Origin: Flavobacteriaceae bacterium
GTDB lineage: Bacteria; Bacteroidota; Bacteroidia; Flavobacteriales; Flavobacteriaceae
Assembly: GCA_013003145.1 (NCBI GenBank)
Contig: JABDLH010000151.1
Location: forward strand, 1-13,618
Direction: 5' to 3'
Length of the DNA stretch: 13,618 bases
Made by a program: the position numbers and the translations under genes. The notes under the pieces were generated by a model. That model was not told where the DNA came from and did no database searches. It saw nothing but the letters and a program-made list of their open reading frames with translations. Of the stretch, positions 1 through 8,400 are shown one piece after another; within the stretch, counting starts at the first letter, position 1; each line of letters begins with the position of its first letter.

Positions 1-423
1 AATGAAAATATAGACGTTATCAACTGGACGAGTAATCCACAGTTGATGGTGACCAGGGCATTAAGCCCGGCACGAGTGTCTACCGTTAAATTGAACGACG
101 AAAAAATGACTGCCCAGGTTTACCTGAGGCCGGAGGAAGTTTCCAAGGCTATTGGTAGGGGAGGTCATAATATCCGACTGGCAGGCCAGTTGACCGGTTA
201 CGAGATCGACGTCTTCCGTGAAGGTGTTGAAGAGGATGTGGAATTGACCGAATTCTCTGATGAGATCGATAGCTGGGTAATAGAAGAATTTAAGAAAATC
301 GGGCTGGATACAGCGCGTAGTGTCCTGGAGCAGGACATCGAAGACCTCGTAAAAAGGACGGATCTGGAAGAGGAGACTATTTCAGATGTGATGCGTATCC
401 TGAAAGAGGAATTTGAAGATTAA
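1..423 (+). CDS. nusA: Transcription termination/antitermination factor NusA, C-terminal part (5' truncated by window)
   Basis: The frame is open from base 1 and ends at a TAA at 421-423, leaving 140 codons of the C-terminal part of NusA, an RNA polymerase-binding factor that modulates pausing, termination and antitermination. The first visible residues (ENIDVINW, then RALSPARV) match the link between the two KH RNA-binding domains. The second KH domain follows, with its GxxG loop visible as IGRGGHNIRLAG at about visible residues 51-62. The remaining 70 or so residues are acidic and include a helical segment (IGLDTARSVLEQDIEDLV) resembling the helix-hairpin-helix C-terminus of NusA. The protein ends in EEFED with no long tandem acidic repeats as in E. 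coli. Only 43 bases without a terminator separate it from infB, the usual nusA-infB operon arrangement. The first in-frame ATG at 43 is internal, not the start. Confidence 0.95.
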   Translation, partial: NENIDVINWTSNPQLMVTRALSPARVSTVKLNDEKMTAQVYLRPEEVSKAIGRGGHNIRLAGQLTGYEIDVFREGVEEDVELTEFSDEIDSWVIEEFKKIGLDTARSVLEQDIEDLVKRTDLEEETISDVMRILKEEFED

Positions 424-466
424 GCTCTATATTAGCAGCGTATTTAAAGAGAGGTAAATAGATTAT

Positions 467-3241
467 ATGGCAGGAAATGCAACAATAAGGCTGAATAAAG
501 TCTTGCGAGAACTTAACATATCACTGGATAGGGCAGTCGATTATTTGGCGTCTAAAGGACACCAGGTCGAAGCACGCCCTACCACTAAGATCTCCAATGA
601 TGTATATCAGGTTCTCCTAGATGAGTTCCAGACCGATATGAGCAAGAAAGTTGCATCTAAGGAGGTTGGTGAAGAAAAGCGTAAGGAGAAGGAAGCCCTG
701 AGGCTTCAAATGGAACAGGAGCAAGAGGAAAAACGACTTGCAAGGGAGAAGCGCGCCGCCGAAAAAGAGGTGGTATCCGCCAAAGCCGAACTTTCAGGTC
801 CCAAGACCGTTGGGAAAATAGACCTGGATAATCTCGGAAAGAAAGAAGCTCCGAAAGAGGAAGAGGAAGCTCCTAAAGCAGAGGAAGCACCTAAAGCTGA
901 GGAAGCCCCGAAAGTAGAAGAGGCTCCTAAGGTAGAAGAAAAAGCTGTTGAAGAGAAGAAGCCTGAAGCGGCTGAGGCTCCAAAAGCTGAGGAGAAGGTA
1001 GAGGAAAAGAAGGAGGAAGCGCCTAAGGCAGAAGAAAAACCTGCTGCTGCCAAAGAAGAGCCTGCTAAAAAGGAAGAAGCCGCTGAAAAATCGGCCGGTT
1101 CTGATACCATCAAGACCAACTACCAGAAATTATCCGGACCTAACATTAAGGATAAGATCGACCTCTCGCAGTTTAAGAAACCGAAGAAGAAGAAGGAAGA
1201 AGCTAAAGGAAGCGATTCCGGAGATAAAAAGAAAAGACGAAGAAGAATTGTCAGCAACAATGCGCCCGGTGCCGGAAGAGGCAAGCCAGGGGCAAAGCGT
1301 GGTGGACAACGATTCTCCTCTGCTCCTAAGGTAGAGCCTACCGAGGAGGAAGTACAAAAGCAAGTACGGGAAACCCTGGAGAAACTGCAAGGTAAATCCA
1401 AGCGGGGTAAAGGGGCCAAGTACCGTAGGGACAAACGAGACCAGCACCGCCAGCAGACAGAGCGCGACCTGGAGCAGCAAGAATTGGAAAGCAAGACCCT
1501 GAAGGTAACCGAGTTTGTTACTGTAGGAGAAGTTGCTACCATGATGAACGTGTCTACCACGGATATCATCTCAGCCTGTATGTCATTGGGGATCATGGTA
1601 ACCATGAACCAGCGACTCGATGCGGAAACACTGTCTATCGTAGCCGACGAGTTCGGGTACGAAGTAGAATTCGTCACTGCAGAACTGGAAGAATCTTTTG
1701 AAGAAGTTGTAGATAGTCCTGAAGATCTGAAGCCTAGAGCTCCGATCGTTACGGTAATGGGTCACGTAGACCACGGTAAAACTTCTTTGCTGGATTATGT
1801 ACGTAAAGAAAATGTGATCGCCGGCGAGAGCGGGGGAATCACCCAGCACATCGGGGCCTATGGTGTAAGTTTGGAGAATGGTAATAAGATCACTTTCCTG
1901 GATACTCCCGGTCACGAGGCGTTTACAGCTATGCGTGCCCGTGGTGCACAGGTTACCGATATCGCGATCGTAGTGATCGCTGCGGATGACGACATAATGC
2001 CGCAGACCAAGGAGGCCATCAGTCACGCGCAGGCAGCGGGTGTGCCCATGATCTTCGCTATCAACAAAATTGACCGCCCGGCGGCTAATCCTGACAAGAT
2101 CAAGGAAGGGCTGGCCCAGATGAACCTCCTTGTAGAGGACTGGGGTGGAAAGATACAGTCGCACGATATCTCTGCTAAAATGGGGACCGGCGTCAAAGAA
2201 TTATTAGAGAAAGTTTTACTGGAGGCAGAAATGCTGGACCTGAAAGCCAACCCGGACAGGCTGGCCAGTGGTACAGTAGTGGAAGCATTCCTGGACAAAG
2301 GACGTGGATATGTATCTACGATCCTGGTTCAGGCCGGAACTCTTTCTATCGGGGATTACGTCCTTGCCGGAACTTGCAGTGGTAAGATCAAGGCTATGCA
2401 GGACGAGCGCGGGAATTCCGTGAAGAAGGCCGGGCCTTCTACTCCTATCTCTATCCTGGGACTGGACGGTGCACCACAAGCTGGTGACAAGTTCAACGTC
2501 ATGGAAGATGAGAAAGAGGCGAAGCAGATTGCTGCTAAGAGAGCCCAGCTACAGCGTGAACAATCCGTAAGGACACAACGTCACATCACGTTAGATGAGA
2601 TCGGAAGACGAATTGCACTGGGCGACTTTAAAGAGCTTAATATCATCCTGAAAGGTGATGTGGATGGTTCTGTTGAAGCATTGACCGATTCCTTCCAGAA
2701 ACTATCTACGGATGAGATACAGGTGAACATCATTCATAAAGGTGTGGGTGCGATCACCGAGTCTGACGTACTGCTTGCCTCGGCATCAGACGCAGTCGTA
2801 ATCGGGTTTAACGTAAGGCCGATGGGTAATGCCCGTGATATTGCCGATAAGGAAGAGATAGACATCAGGATGTACTCTATTATCTACGATGCTATCAACG
2901 ACCTGAAAGATGCGATGGAAGGTATGCTGTCACCAGAGATGAAGGAAGAGATCACCGGTACTGCCGAGATCCGTGAAACCTTCAAGATCTCTAAGGTGGG
3001 AACTATTGCAGGATGTATGGTGACCAGTGGTAAGATTTACCGTTCGTCCAACATCAGGCTGATCCGTGATGGTGTTGTAATTTATACGGGTACACTGACC
3101 TCCCTGAAGCGATTCAAGGATGATGTTAAGGAAGTATCTAAAGGTTACGATTGTGGTCTGCAGATCAAGAACTACAACGACATCCAGGAGAATGATATTG
3201 TAGAAGCATTCCAGGAGGTTGCTGTGAAAAAGAAGCTTTAA
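467..3241 (+). CDS. infB: Translation initiation factor IF-2
   Basis: This is a complete 924-residue IF-2, the GTPase that brings initiator fMet-tRNA to the 30S subunit and promotes 50S joining; E. coli IF-2 is 890 residues. An IF2_N-like module lies at residues 4-55. Residues about 60-340 form a charged, low-complexity linker rich in Lys, Glu and Ala. A second IF2_N module spans about 345-405. The G domain shows GHVDHGKT (432-439), GGITQHIGA (456-464), DTPGH (479-483), NKID (533-536) and SAK (569-571). Downstream, [11 protein letters not shown] near 729 marks domain III and GTIAGC near 845 starts the fMet-tRNA-binding C-terminal domain. The ATG is preceded by an AGAGGT stretch (450-455), a weak but plausible ribosome-binding site. 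A strong terminator lies 16 bases after the stop. Confidence 0.98.
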   Translation: MAGNATIRLNKVLRELNISLDRAVDYLASKGHQVEARPTTKISNDVYQVLLDEFQTDMSKKVASKEVGEEKRKEKEALRLQMEQEQEEKRLAREKRAAEKEVVSAKAELSGPKTVGKIDLDNLGKKEAPKEEEEAPKAEEAPKAEEAPKVEEAPKVEEKAVEEKKPEAAEAPKAEEKVEEKKEEAPKAEEKPAAAKEEPAKKEEAAEKSAGSDTIKTNYQKLSGPNIKDKIDLSQFKKPKKKKEEAKGSDSGDKKKRRRRIVSNNAPGAGRGKPGAKRGGQRFSSAPKVEPTEEEVQKQVRETLEKLQGKSKRGKGAKYRRDKRDQHRQQTERDLEQQELESKTLKVTEFVTVGEVATMMNVSTTDIISACMSLGIMVTMNQRLDAETLSIVADEFGYEVEFVTAELEESFEEVVDSPEDLKPRAPIVTVMGHVDHGKTSLLDYVRKENVIAGESGGITQHIGAYGVSLENGNKITFLDTPGHEAFTAMRARGAQVTDIAIVVIAADDDIMPQTKEAISHAQAAGVPMIFAINKIDRPAANPDKIKEGLAQMNLLVEDWGGKIQSHDISAKMGTGVKELLEKVLLEAEMLDLKANPDRLASGTVVEAFLDKGRGYVSTILVQAGTLSIGDYVLAGTCSGKIKAMQDERGNSVKKAGPSTPISILGLDGAPQAGDKFNVMEDEKEAKQIAAKRAQLQREQSVRTQRHITLDEIGRRIALGDFKELNIILKGDVDGSVEALTDSFQKLSTDEIQVNIIHKGVGAITESDVLLASASDAVVIGFNVRPMGNARDIADKEEIDIRMYSIIYDAINDLKDAMEGMLSPEMKEEITGTAEIRETFKISKVGTIAGCMVTSGKIYRSSNIRLIRDGVVIYTGTLTSLKRFKDDVKEVSKGYDCGLQIKNYNDIQENDIVEAFQEVAVKKKL
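866..937 (+). repeat. Four tandem 18-base repeats in infB encoding (EAPK[AV]E)4
   Basis: Four consecutive 18-base units start at 866, 884, 902 and 920. They encode [18 protein letters not shown] and EAPKVE (residues 134-157 of IF-2). A related unit (EAPKEE) sits just upstream at 845-862, and looser EAPKAEE copies recur to about base 1040. The units differ mostly at synonymous third positions, so the protein sequence is better kept than the DNA. The repeat lies in the flexible linker between the N-terminal modules, where length variation is tolerated. Confidence 0.85.
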
Positions 3242-3257
3242 TAGCAACTATATAAAC

Positions 3258-3292
3258 AAAAAAAAGGGCCATCATGCGATGGCCCTTTTTTT
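3258..3292. terminator. Intrinsic terminator, palindromic, usable in both directions
   Basis: An 8-base perfect stem, GGGCCATC (3266-3273) with GATGGCCC (3278-3285), closes a 4-base ATGC loop. It is flanked by eight A on the left (3258-3265) and seven T on the right (3286-3292). On the plus strand this is a textbook rho-independent terminator just after infB. On the minus strand the A run becomes a U run, so the same hairpin can also end the convergent SPOR gene, whose stop lies about 40 bases away. Confidence 0.95.
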
Positions 3293-3301
3293 ATGTCTGG
3301 A

Positions 3302-3320
3302 AGCGAAATTATGCTTCGCT
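3302..3320. repeat. Small inverted repeat downstream of the SPOR gene
   Basis: AGCGAA (3302-3307) and TTCGCT (3315-3320) can pair around a 7-base loop; GAAGC/GCTTC offers an alternative pairing in the same stretch. There is no T run directly next to it. It lies between the main terminator and the stop codon of the minus-strand gene and may add structure to that transcript's 3' end. The function is unclear. Confidence 0.35.
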
Positions 3321-3333
3321 GCTGGGAAATAAA

Positions 3334-3696
3334 TTATTTTTTAGGAGACAGTAGGAGTGATTCGGGATATTTTTTTCGCACTTCGGTAAAATTGCGCTCG
3401 CCTTCTAATTTCGTATTGAATTTACCCACGTGAACACGGTAGGTTGGAGAGTCAAAAATGATCTTGGTATACCAGCCGGGAAAATCCACTTCCGCATCCG
3501 ATTTCAGCTTTTCTGCCTTGTCATAGGAGCCGAAACCTATTTGTATAGTATAAAAATCTTCGCTCTCATTGGCCTTCTTATAGAGGTTGAGTAACTGGGA
3601 TAAGTCGCTGTCCTGGACAACCTTTACCGTCCCTTGCTGGGCCAGTAAAATCCCTGAGGTACAGAGGAGCAGGGCGGTTAATATTGTTGTTTTCAT
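3334..3696 (-). CDS. Exported SPOR-domain protein
   Basis: A 120-residue protein on the minus strand. Residues 1-20 form a Sec signal peptide: KTT, a hydrophobic core, and cleavage after LLAQ, leaving a mature protein that begins QGTVK. Residues about 48-117 look like one SPOR domain, with YTIQIGFGSY opening it, YRVHVGKF as the central strand and a final helix FTEVRKKYP. SPOR domains bind peptidoglycan, typically glycan strands stripped of stem peptides at division sites, so a periplasmic cell-wall role is likely; no catalytic domain is present. It could be an adaptor or accessory division protein, but that is inference. The Cys at residue 12 is inside the hydrophobic core and lacks a lipobox. 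The gene converges on infB and diverges from actA, so it is its own transcription unit, with a TACCTTTG box just upstream. It contains essentially nothing beyond signal and SPOR domain. Confidence 0.85.
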   Translation of the reverse strand: MKTTILTALLLCTSGILLAQQGTVKVVQDSDLSQLLNLYKKANESEDFYTIQIGFGSYDKAEKLKSDAEVDFPGWYTKIIFDSPTYRVHVGKFNTKLEGERNFTEVRKKYPESLLLSPKK

Positions 3697-3715
3697 AATT
3701 CATTTTTAGATGATA

Positions 3716-3723
3716 CAAAGGTA
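3716..3723 (-). promoter_or_regulatory. Candidate -7 box of the SPOR-gene promoter
   Basis: On the minus strand this reads TACCTTTG, a full match to the Bacteroidota -7 consensus TAnnTTTG. It lies 19 bases upstream of the SPOR gene ATG, which would give a very short leader. I do not see a convincing TTG-type -33 element at the expected distance, so the assignment rests on the -7 box and position. Confidence 0.5.
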
Positions 3724-3766
3724 AATTATTGCTTAGTATATGGTACTTTCAAGGCTTATTTAGAAT

Positions 3767-3790
3767 AATTATAAATTGAGAATTATAAAT
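3767..3790. repeat. 10-base direct repeat AATTATAAAT, two copies
   Basis: AATTATAAAT occurs at 3767-3776 and again at 3781-3790, separated by TGAG. The 14-base spacing puts the copies on different faces of the helix. They lie upstream of the plus-strand promoter candidate, between the two divergent promoters. This may be a regulator-binding site or UP-like AT-rich sequence, but such repeats also arise by chance in AT-rich DNA. Confidence 0.5.
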
Positions 3791-3793
3791 ACC

Positions 3794-3830
3794 TTAACAT
3801 TTCCAAAATAAAGTCTATGTCGTATTTTTG
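3794..3830 (+). promoter_or_regulatory. Candidate promoter of the act-cox operon
   Basis: TATTTTTG at 3823-3830 matches the Bacteroidota -7 consensus TAnnTTTG. TTAACATTT at 3794-3802 lies 20 bases upstream, at about the right place for a -33 element, although it is not the usual TTG. Transcription would start near 3837, giving a leader of roughly 180 bases before actA. As the only good plus-strand candidate before a tightly packed gene row, it probably drives the whole operon. Confidence 0.5.
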
Positions 3831-3864
3831 CTGTCAATTTAAATGGCCGTGAATTCCCCATCCG

Positions 3865-3880
3865 TCCTAATACATTAGGA
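3865..3880. promoter_or_regulatory. Perfect 16-base inverted repeat in the actA leader (possible operator)
   Basis: TCCTAAT (3865-3871) and ATTAGGA (3874-3880) are exact reverse complements around a 2-base AC spacer. With so short a spacer it makes a poor RNA hairpin but a typical binding site for a dimeric DNA-binding protein. It sits about 35 bases downstream of the -7 box, where a bound protein could block initiation or early elongation. No regulator gene is in the window. Confidence 0.4.
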
Positions 3881-3913
3881 ATAATCGTGCCAAGATTTCG
3901 ATAGTACTATTTT

Positions 3914-3955
3914 ATGTATGAAACAGGTAAATCTGGAGTGTTAATCAAGAATTAA
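3914..3955 (+). other. Possible 13-codon upstream ORF in the actA leader
   Basis: ATG at 3914 opens a short frame encoding MYETGKSGVLIKN and ending at TAA 3953-3955, inside the predicted leader. It has neither an obvious leader-peptide codon run nor a paired attenuator. It could be a translated leader or a chance frame; nothing else supports it. Confidence 0.2.
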
Positions 3956-4018
3956 ATCTTATAACAATTCACCTTTGCCGGGCTTCGTATGACCGTTGAA
4001 AATATTGAAAAGCAACAC

Positions 4019-5404
4019 ATGAAAAAGGTTCTAAACCGCCATCAAATCGCTACTGTATTAGGCATCAGCCTCTTCGTAACATTACTATTTTCACCATCTC
4101 TAAGTGCCCAGGATGCTGCTGAACCGGCTGCTGCGGAGACTGAAGCTGTCGCCGAAGAATCGGGCGAAAGCGCCGGGGATGCTGCAAAAGGGAAACAGTT
4201 GTTTAACCAGAACTGTGCAGCCTGTCACGCTCTTGACCGTAAGATGACCGGACCTGCTCTTGCTAACGTGGAAAGCAGGTTGGCAGAAGAGGAAGGCCTG
4301 GATAAGCAATGGCTTCAAGCCTGGATCAAGAACAGTCCGGCGATGATTGCTTCCGGAGATGCCTATGCCAACGAGATCTACAACGAATACAACCAGGCGG
4401 CGATGACTCCTTTCCCTACGCTGTCTTATCAAGATATTGATGACATCCTGGCCTATACCGCTGCACCGCCTCCGGCGCCCCAGCAGACTGATGCAACCAC
4501 AGCCGGTGGAGAAGCTTCTACCGGAGGAGGATCCGGGATCTCTAACGAATTAATACTGGGAGCTCTTGTCCTGGTGTTCGGAATCCTCGTGGTGATGTTG
4601 TTCCTGGTGAACAGCACCCTGAAGCGTATTGCCGAAGCAAGCGGGGTAGTTGTTGAAAAAGAAAAAGTAGAAAAGCGTACGCCGATCTGGAAAGCTTTTG
4701 CCCAGAACCAATTCCTGGTACTGGTCAGTGTGATCTTCCTGATGCTGGTGGGTGCGTACTACGCATATGGCTGGATGATGCAGGTAGGTGTAGACCAGGG
4801 GTATGCCCCGATACAGCCGATCCATTACTCGCATAAGATCCATGCCGGGGATAATAAGATCGAGTGTAAATACTGTCACTCCTCTGCGCGAGTTTCCAAG
4901 CATTCTGGCATCCCTTCTCTGAATGTGTGTATGAACTGTCACAAATCTATTTACGAATACAAGGGGAACCCTGAAGGTCCAAGTCAGGAGGACCTGGCAA
5001 ATGGGTACACCAACGAATTCTATACTAAGGAGATCAAAAAATTATACAAGGCTGTAGGTTGGGACGAGACCAACCAGCGGTATACCGGTGAAACTCAGCC
5101 TGTAGAGTGGGTTCGTATTCACAACCTTCCGGATTTCGCTTACTTTAACCACTCTCAGCACGTTTCTGTTGCGGGGATCGAATGTCAGACATGCCATGGT
5201 CCTGTAGAAGAGATGGAGATTATGTACCAGTATTCTCCCCTGACTATGGGATGGTGTATCAACTGTCACAGGGAAACCAATGTGAAGGTTGAAGGAAATG
5301 AGTATTACGAGAAGATCCACGAGGAGCTTTCAAAAAAATATGGAGTTGATCAGCTCACTGCGGCCCAATTAGGTGGTCTTGAATGTGGGAAGTGTCACTA
5401 TTAA
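4019..5404 (+). CDS. actA: Alternative complex III subunit ActA: hexaheme cytochrome c (monoheme domain fused to pentaheme domain)
   Basis: ActA is the multiheme c-type cytochrome of alternative complex III, passing electrons from the ActB iron-sulfur clusters towards the terminal oxidase. Starting at 4019 it has 461 residues. A Sec signal peptide (MKKVLNRHQ..., ending near SLSAQ) is followed by a monoheme cytochrome c domain with CAACH (66-70) and probable axial Met129. A Pro/Thr/Gly-rich linker, two membrane helices (about 175-200 and 231-253) and the pentaheme domain follow, with CKYCH 283, CMNCH 304, CQTCH 389, CINCH 413 and CGKCH 456. The last heme site ends one residue before the C-terminus. 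I chose the ATG at 4019 because the signal peptide begins there with MKK and A-rich sequence precedes it. An in-frame ATG at 3989 would add 10 polar residues ahead of the signal. It is first gene of the operon, 34 bases before actB. Confidence 0.95.
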   Translation: MKKVLNRHQIATVLGISLFVTLLFSPSLSAQDAAEPAAAETEAVAEESGESAGDAAKGKQLFNQNCAACHALDRKMTGPALANVESRLAEEEGLDKQWLQAWIKNSPAMIASGDAYANEIYNEYNQAAMTPFPTLSYQDIDDILAYTAAPPPAPQQTDATTAGGEASTGGGSGISNELILGALVLVFGILVVMLFLVNSTLKRIAEASGVVVEKEKVEKRTPIWKAFAQNQFLVLVSVIFLMLVGAYYAYGWMMQVGVDQGYAPIQPIHYSHKIHAGDNKIECKYCHSSARVSKHSGIPSLNVCMNCHKSIYEYKGNPEGPSQEDLANGYTNEFYTKEIKKLYKAVGWDETNQRYTGETQPVEWVRIHNLPDFAYFNHSQHVSVAGIECQTCHGPVEEMEIMYQYSPLTMGWCINCHRETNVKVEGNEYYEKIHEELSKKYGVDQLTAAQLGGLECGKCHY

Positions 5405-5438
5405 TTATAAAAGCAGCAGCTAATTTCATCAATAGCAT

Positions 5439-8400
5439 ATGGCATCAAACAAGAAATATTGGAAGAGTGAAGCGGAGTTAAGTCCGGACAATTCCATTGT
5501 TGAGCAGCTAAGACAAAACGAATTTCCAGAGGAAGTGCCGGTAGACCAATTTCTTGGCGACAAGGAAGGCTTGGCCGCTACCACGACTAATCGAAGGGAT
5601 TTCCTTAAGTACGTCGGCTTCAGTACTGCGGCGGCATCACTGGCAGCTTGTGAAGGCCCGGTGAATTATTCTATTCCTTACGTGGTGCAGCCGGAGCAGA
5701 TCATTCCCGGTGTGGCAAATTACTACGCGACTACCATCGCGAACGGTTTTGATTTCGCCAGCATACTGATCAAGACTCGAGAGGGTCGCCCGATCAAAGT
5801 AGAGAATAACAGGGATGCAAAATCCAATTCCGGTGCCAATGCACGGGTACAGGCCTCTGTCCTGTCTTTATATGACAGCAACAGGTTGCAAGGCCCTATG
5901 GCCGGTGAGGAGCAGATAGACTGGGATACCCTTGATGCTACGGTGAAAGCTACGCTAAATGCCACCCGGAATTCAGGGAAGAAAGTAGTGATGCTTACAC
6001 AGACCTATGCGAGCCCGTCTACGGACCGACTTATTTCTGAATTCCAGGCTCAATATCCTAACGTAAGCCATGTCACCTACGATACTATATCCGAGGATGC
6101 TGCGCTTACAGCTTTTGAAGCTCGTTACGGTGAGCGTGCCCTGGCCGATTATGATTTTGAAAAAGCAGAATACATCGTAGGGATAGGTGCTGATTTCCTG
6201 GGGGACTGGCATGGAGGTAACTTTGATTCAGGTTACTCCAAGGGCCGTGTTCCTAAGAATGGTAAAATGTCCAGGCATGTACAGTTTGAGGCTAATATGT
6301 CTCTTACAGGTGCTAACGCTGACAAACGTATTATGCTCAAGCCAAGCCAGCAAAAAATTGCCTTGGCTAAACTTTACGGTAAACTGAATGGTACTAGCGT
6401 AGGCGGTGAACTTCCGGAAGCTGCCGAGCGCGCCCTGGATCAGATCGCAGCCGAGATTTCCAAGAACAGGAGTGCTGCAGTTGTCGTCACAGGCATTGAT
6501 GATGTCAATGCGCAGGCGGTAGCACTGGAGATCAATGAAATGCTGGGGAGCAAGGCTTTTGATCCTTCAACTCCACGCTATGTGCGCCAAGGGAATACTG
6601 CCGAGGTGAATCAATTGATCGAAGATATGAACGCAGGTAGGGTAGGTGCCCTGCTGATGGACGGGGTAAACCCGGTTTACTCGCTTCCCAATGCAGCTGA
6701 ATTCCTTACAGGCCTTGAGAAAGTTGATGTTTCTGTCGCCTTTTCCAATACCTGGAACGATACTACTGCGGTTTCTAAATTCACCGGTGCATCTAATCAC
6801 TACCTTGAATCATGGGGTGATGTGCAGTTGAAGAAAGGGCATTACAGCCTGATGCAGCCTACAATAAAAGAATTATTTGATACAAGGCAATTCCAATCTG
6901 CCCTTTTAAAGTGGATGGGGAATGATGTATCCTATTACGATTACGTGAAGACGACCTGGAGTGAGAGTATTCTCAATGGGTCGGACTGGAACCAGGCCTT
7001 ACATGACGGAGCATTCGTCACTTCCGGGTCTGTGACCACTTCTGAGTCTGAAGCGCCGGTGGCAACAGCTGCTGAAGAAGAAATGCCTACTACGGTGGTG
7101 CCTATTGCTTCTGCCTTGCGCGCCCTGTCTTCTACCCCTGCTTCAGAAATGGAATTAGTATTGTATTCCAAAGTTGGAATGGGTGACGGCCAGCAGGCAA
7201 ATAACCCATGGTTACAGGAATTCCCTGACCCGATCACTCGAGTGTCCTGGGATAACTACCTGACCATTTCCAAAGCTGATGCGGAGAAAATGGGCTTTGA
7301 GAATGAACATGTTGCCAATGGTGGACTTGATGGAAGCTATGCGAATGTTGAGGTTAACGGTGTTAGCGTAAAGAATGTTCCGGTAATCATACAGCCCGGG
7401 CAAGCTCCGGGTACTGTTGGGCTTTCCTTCGGCTACGGTAAAAAGACCGGTATTCGTGAGGATATGCAGATCGGTGTCAATGCTTACCCGCTTTACCAGG
7501 ACTTCTCTACTATACAGGAAGCTACTGTAACTAAAGCTCCCGGAATGCATGAATTTGCATGTGTTCAGTTGCATAAGACCCTAATGGGTAGGGGTGATAT
7601 CATTAAAGAAACTACCCTCGAGATCTTTAATACCAAAGATCACGCAGAATGGAACCATGTTCCGCAAGTATCCCTTAACCACCAGGAAGTTCCTGCAACT
7701 ACAGTAGACCTTTGGGAAGGTTTTGACCGATCTGTCGGGCACCACTTTAACATGTCTATAGACCTGAACGCTTGTACCGGTTGTGGTGCATGTGTGATCG
7801 CTTGCCACGCTGAGAACAACGTACCTGTTGTGGGGAAAGAGGAGGTCAGGCGCTCCAGGGATATGCACTGGTTGAGAATAGACCGTTACTATTCATCCGA
7901 AGATACTTTCGAGGACGATAACGAGAAAAAAGATAACCTGTCCGGAGCCATCGGTTCCAAGGTAGGATTCGAGGAAATGGAAGATCCGGCGGTGAACCCA
8001 CAGGTCGCCTTCCAGCCTGTAATGTGTCAGCACTGTAACCATGCTCCATGTGAAACCGTTTGCCCGGTAGCGGCAACTTCTCACAGTCGCCAGGGACAGA
8101 ACCATATGGCATACAACCGTTGCGTGGGTACGCGTTACTGTGCGAACAACTGCCCTTACAAAGTGCGACGATTTAACTGGTTCCTCTACAACAACAATGA
8201 CGAGTTTGATTACCACATGAATAATGATCTTGGTAAGATGGTGATCAACCCGGATGTAACTGTTCGTTCCAGAGGGGTGATGGAAAAATGTTCAATGTGT
8301 ATCCAGATGACTCAAAAAGTGATCCTGGATGCCAAGAGGGAAGGAAGAACCGTGAAAGACGGTGAATTCCAGACCGCTTGTTCTAATGCCTGTAACAACG

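Larger units (their letters stand above)
3697..4018. other. Divergent intergenic region between the SPOR gene and actA
   Basis: About 320 bases separate the two divergent starts (ATG of the SPOR gene at 3696, preferred actA ATG at 4019). The left half is very AT-rich and holds the minus-strand -7 box, a 10-base direct repeat and the plus-strand promoter candidate at 3794-3830. The right half would be the actA leader, about 180 bases long, with a perfect inverted repeat, a short ATAGTACTAT palindrome (3901-3910) and a possible 13-codon ORF. A second near-consensus box, CACCTTTG at 3970-3977, could mark a start site closer to actA. I see no tRNA, known riboswitch or terminator here. Confidence 0.7.

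Noticed and set aside
706..1677. Long minus-strand open frames (137 and 185 codons) inside infB
   Set aside because: They are Ser/Phe-rich mirror images of the Lys/Glu/Ala linker codons; the plus strand encodes an unmistakable IF-2 throughout.
3652..3666. Cys12 of the SPOR protein as a lipobox cysteine
   Set aside because: The preceding residues are LLL rather than a small residue at -1, and a good Sec cleavage site follows at LLAQ-Q.
3989..4018. ATG at 3989 as the actA start
   Set aside because: It would put ten polar residues (MTVENIEKQH) ahead of a clean MKK signal peptide, and the sequence before it is GC-rich rather than A-rich. Not fully excluded.
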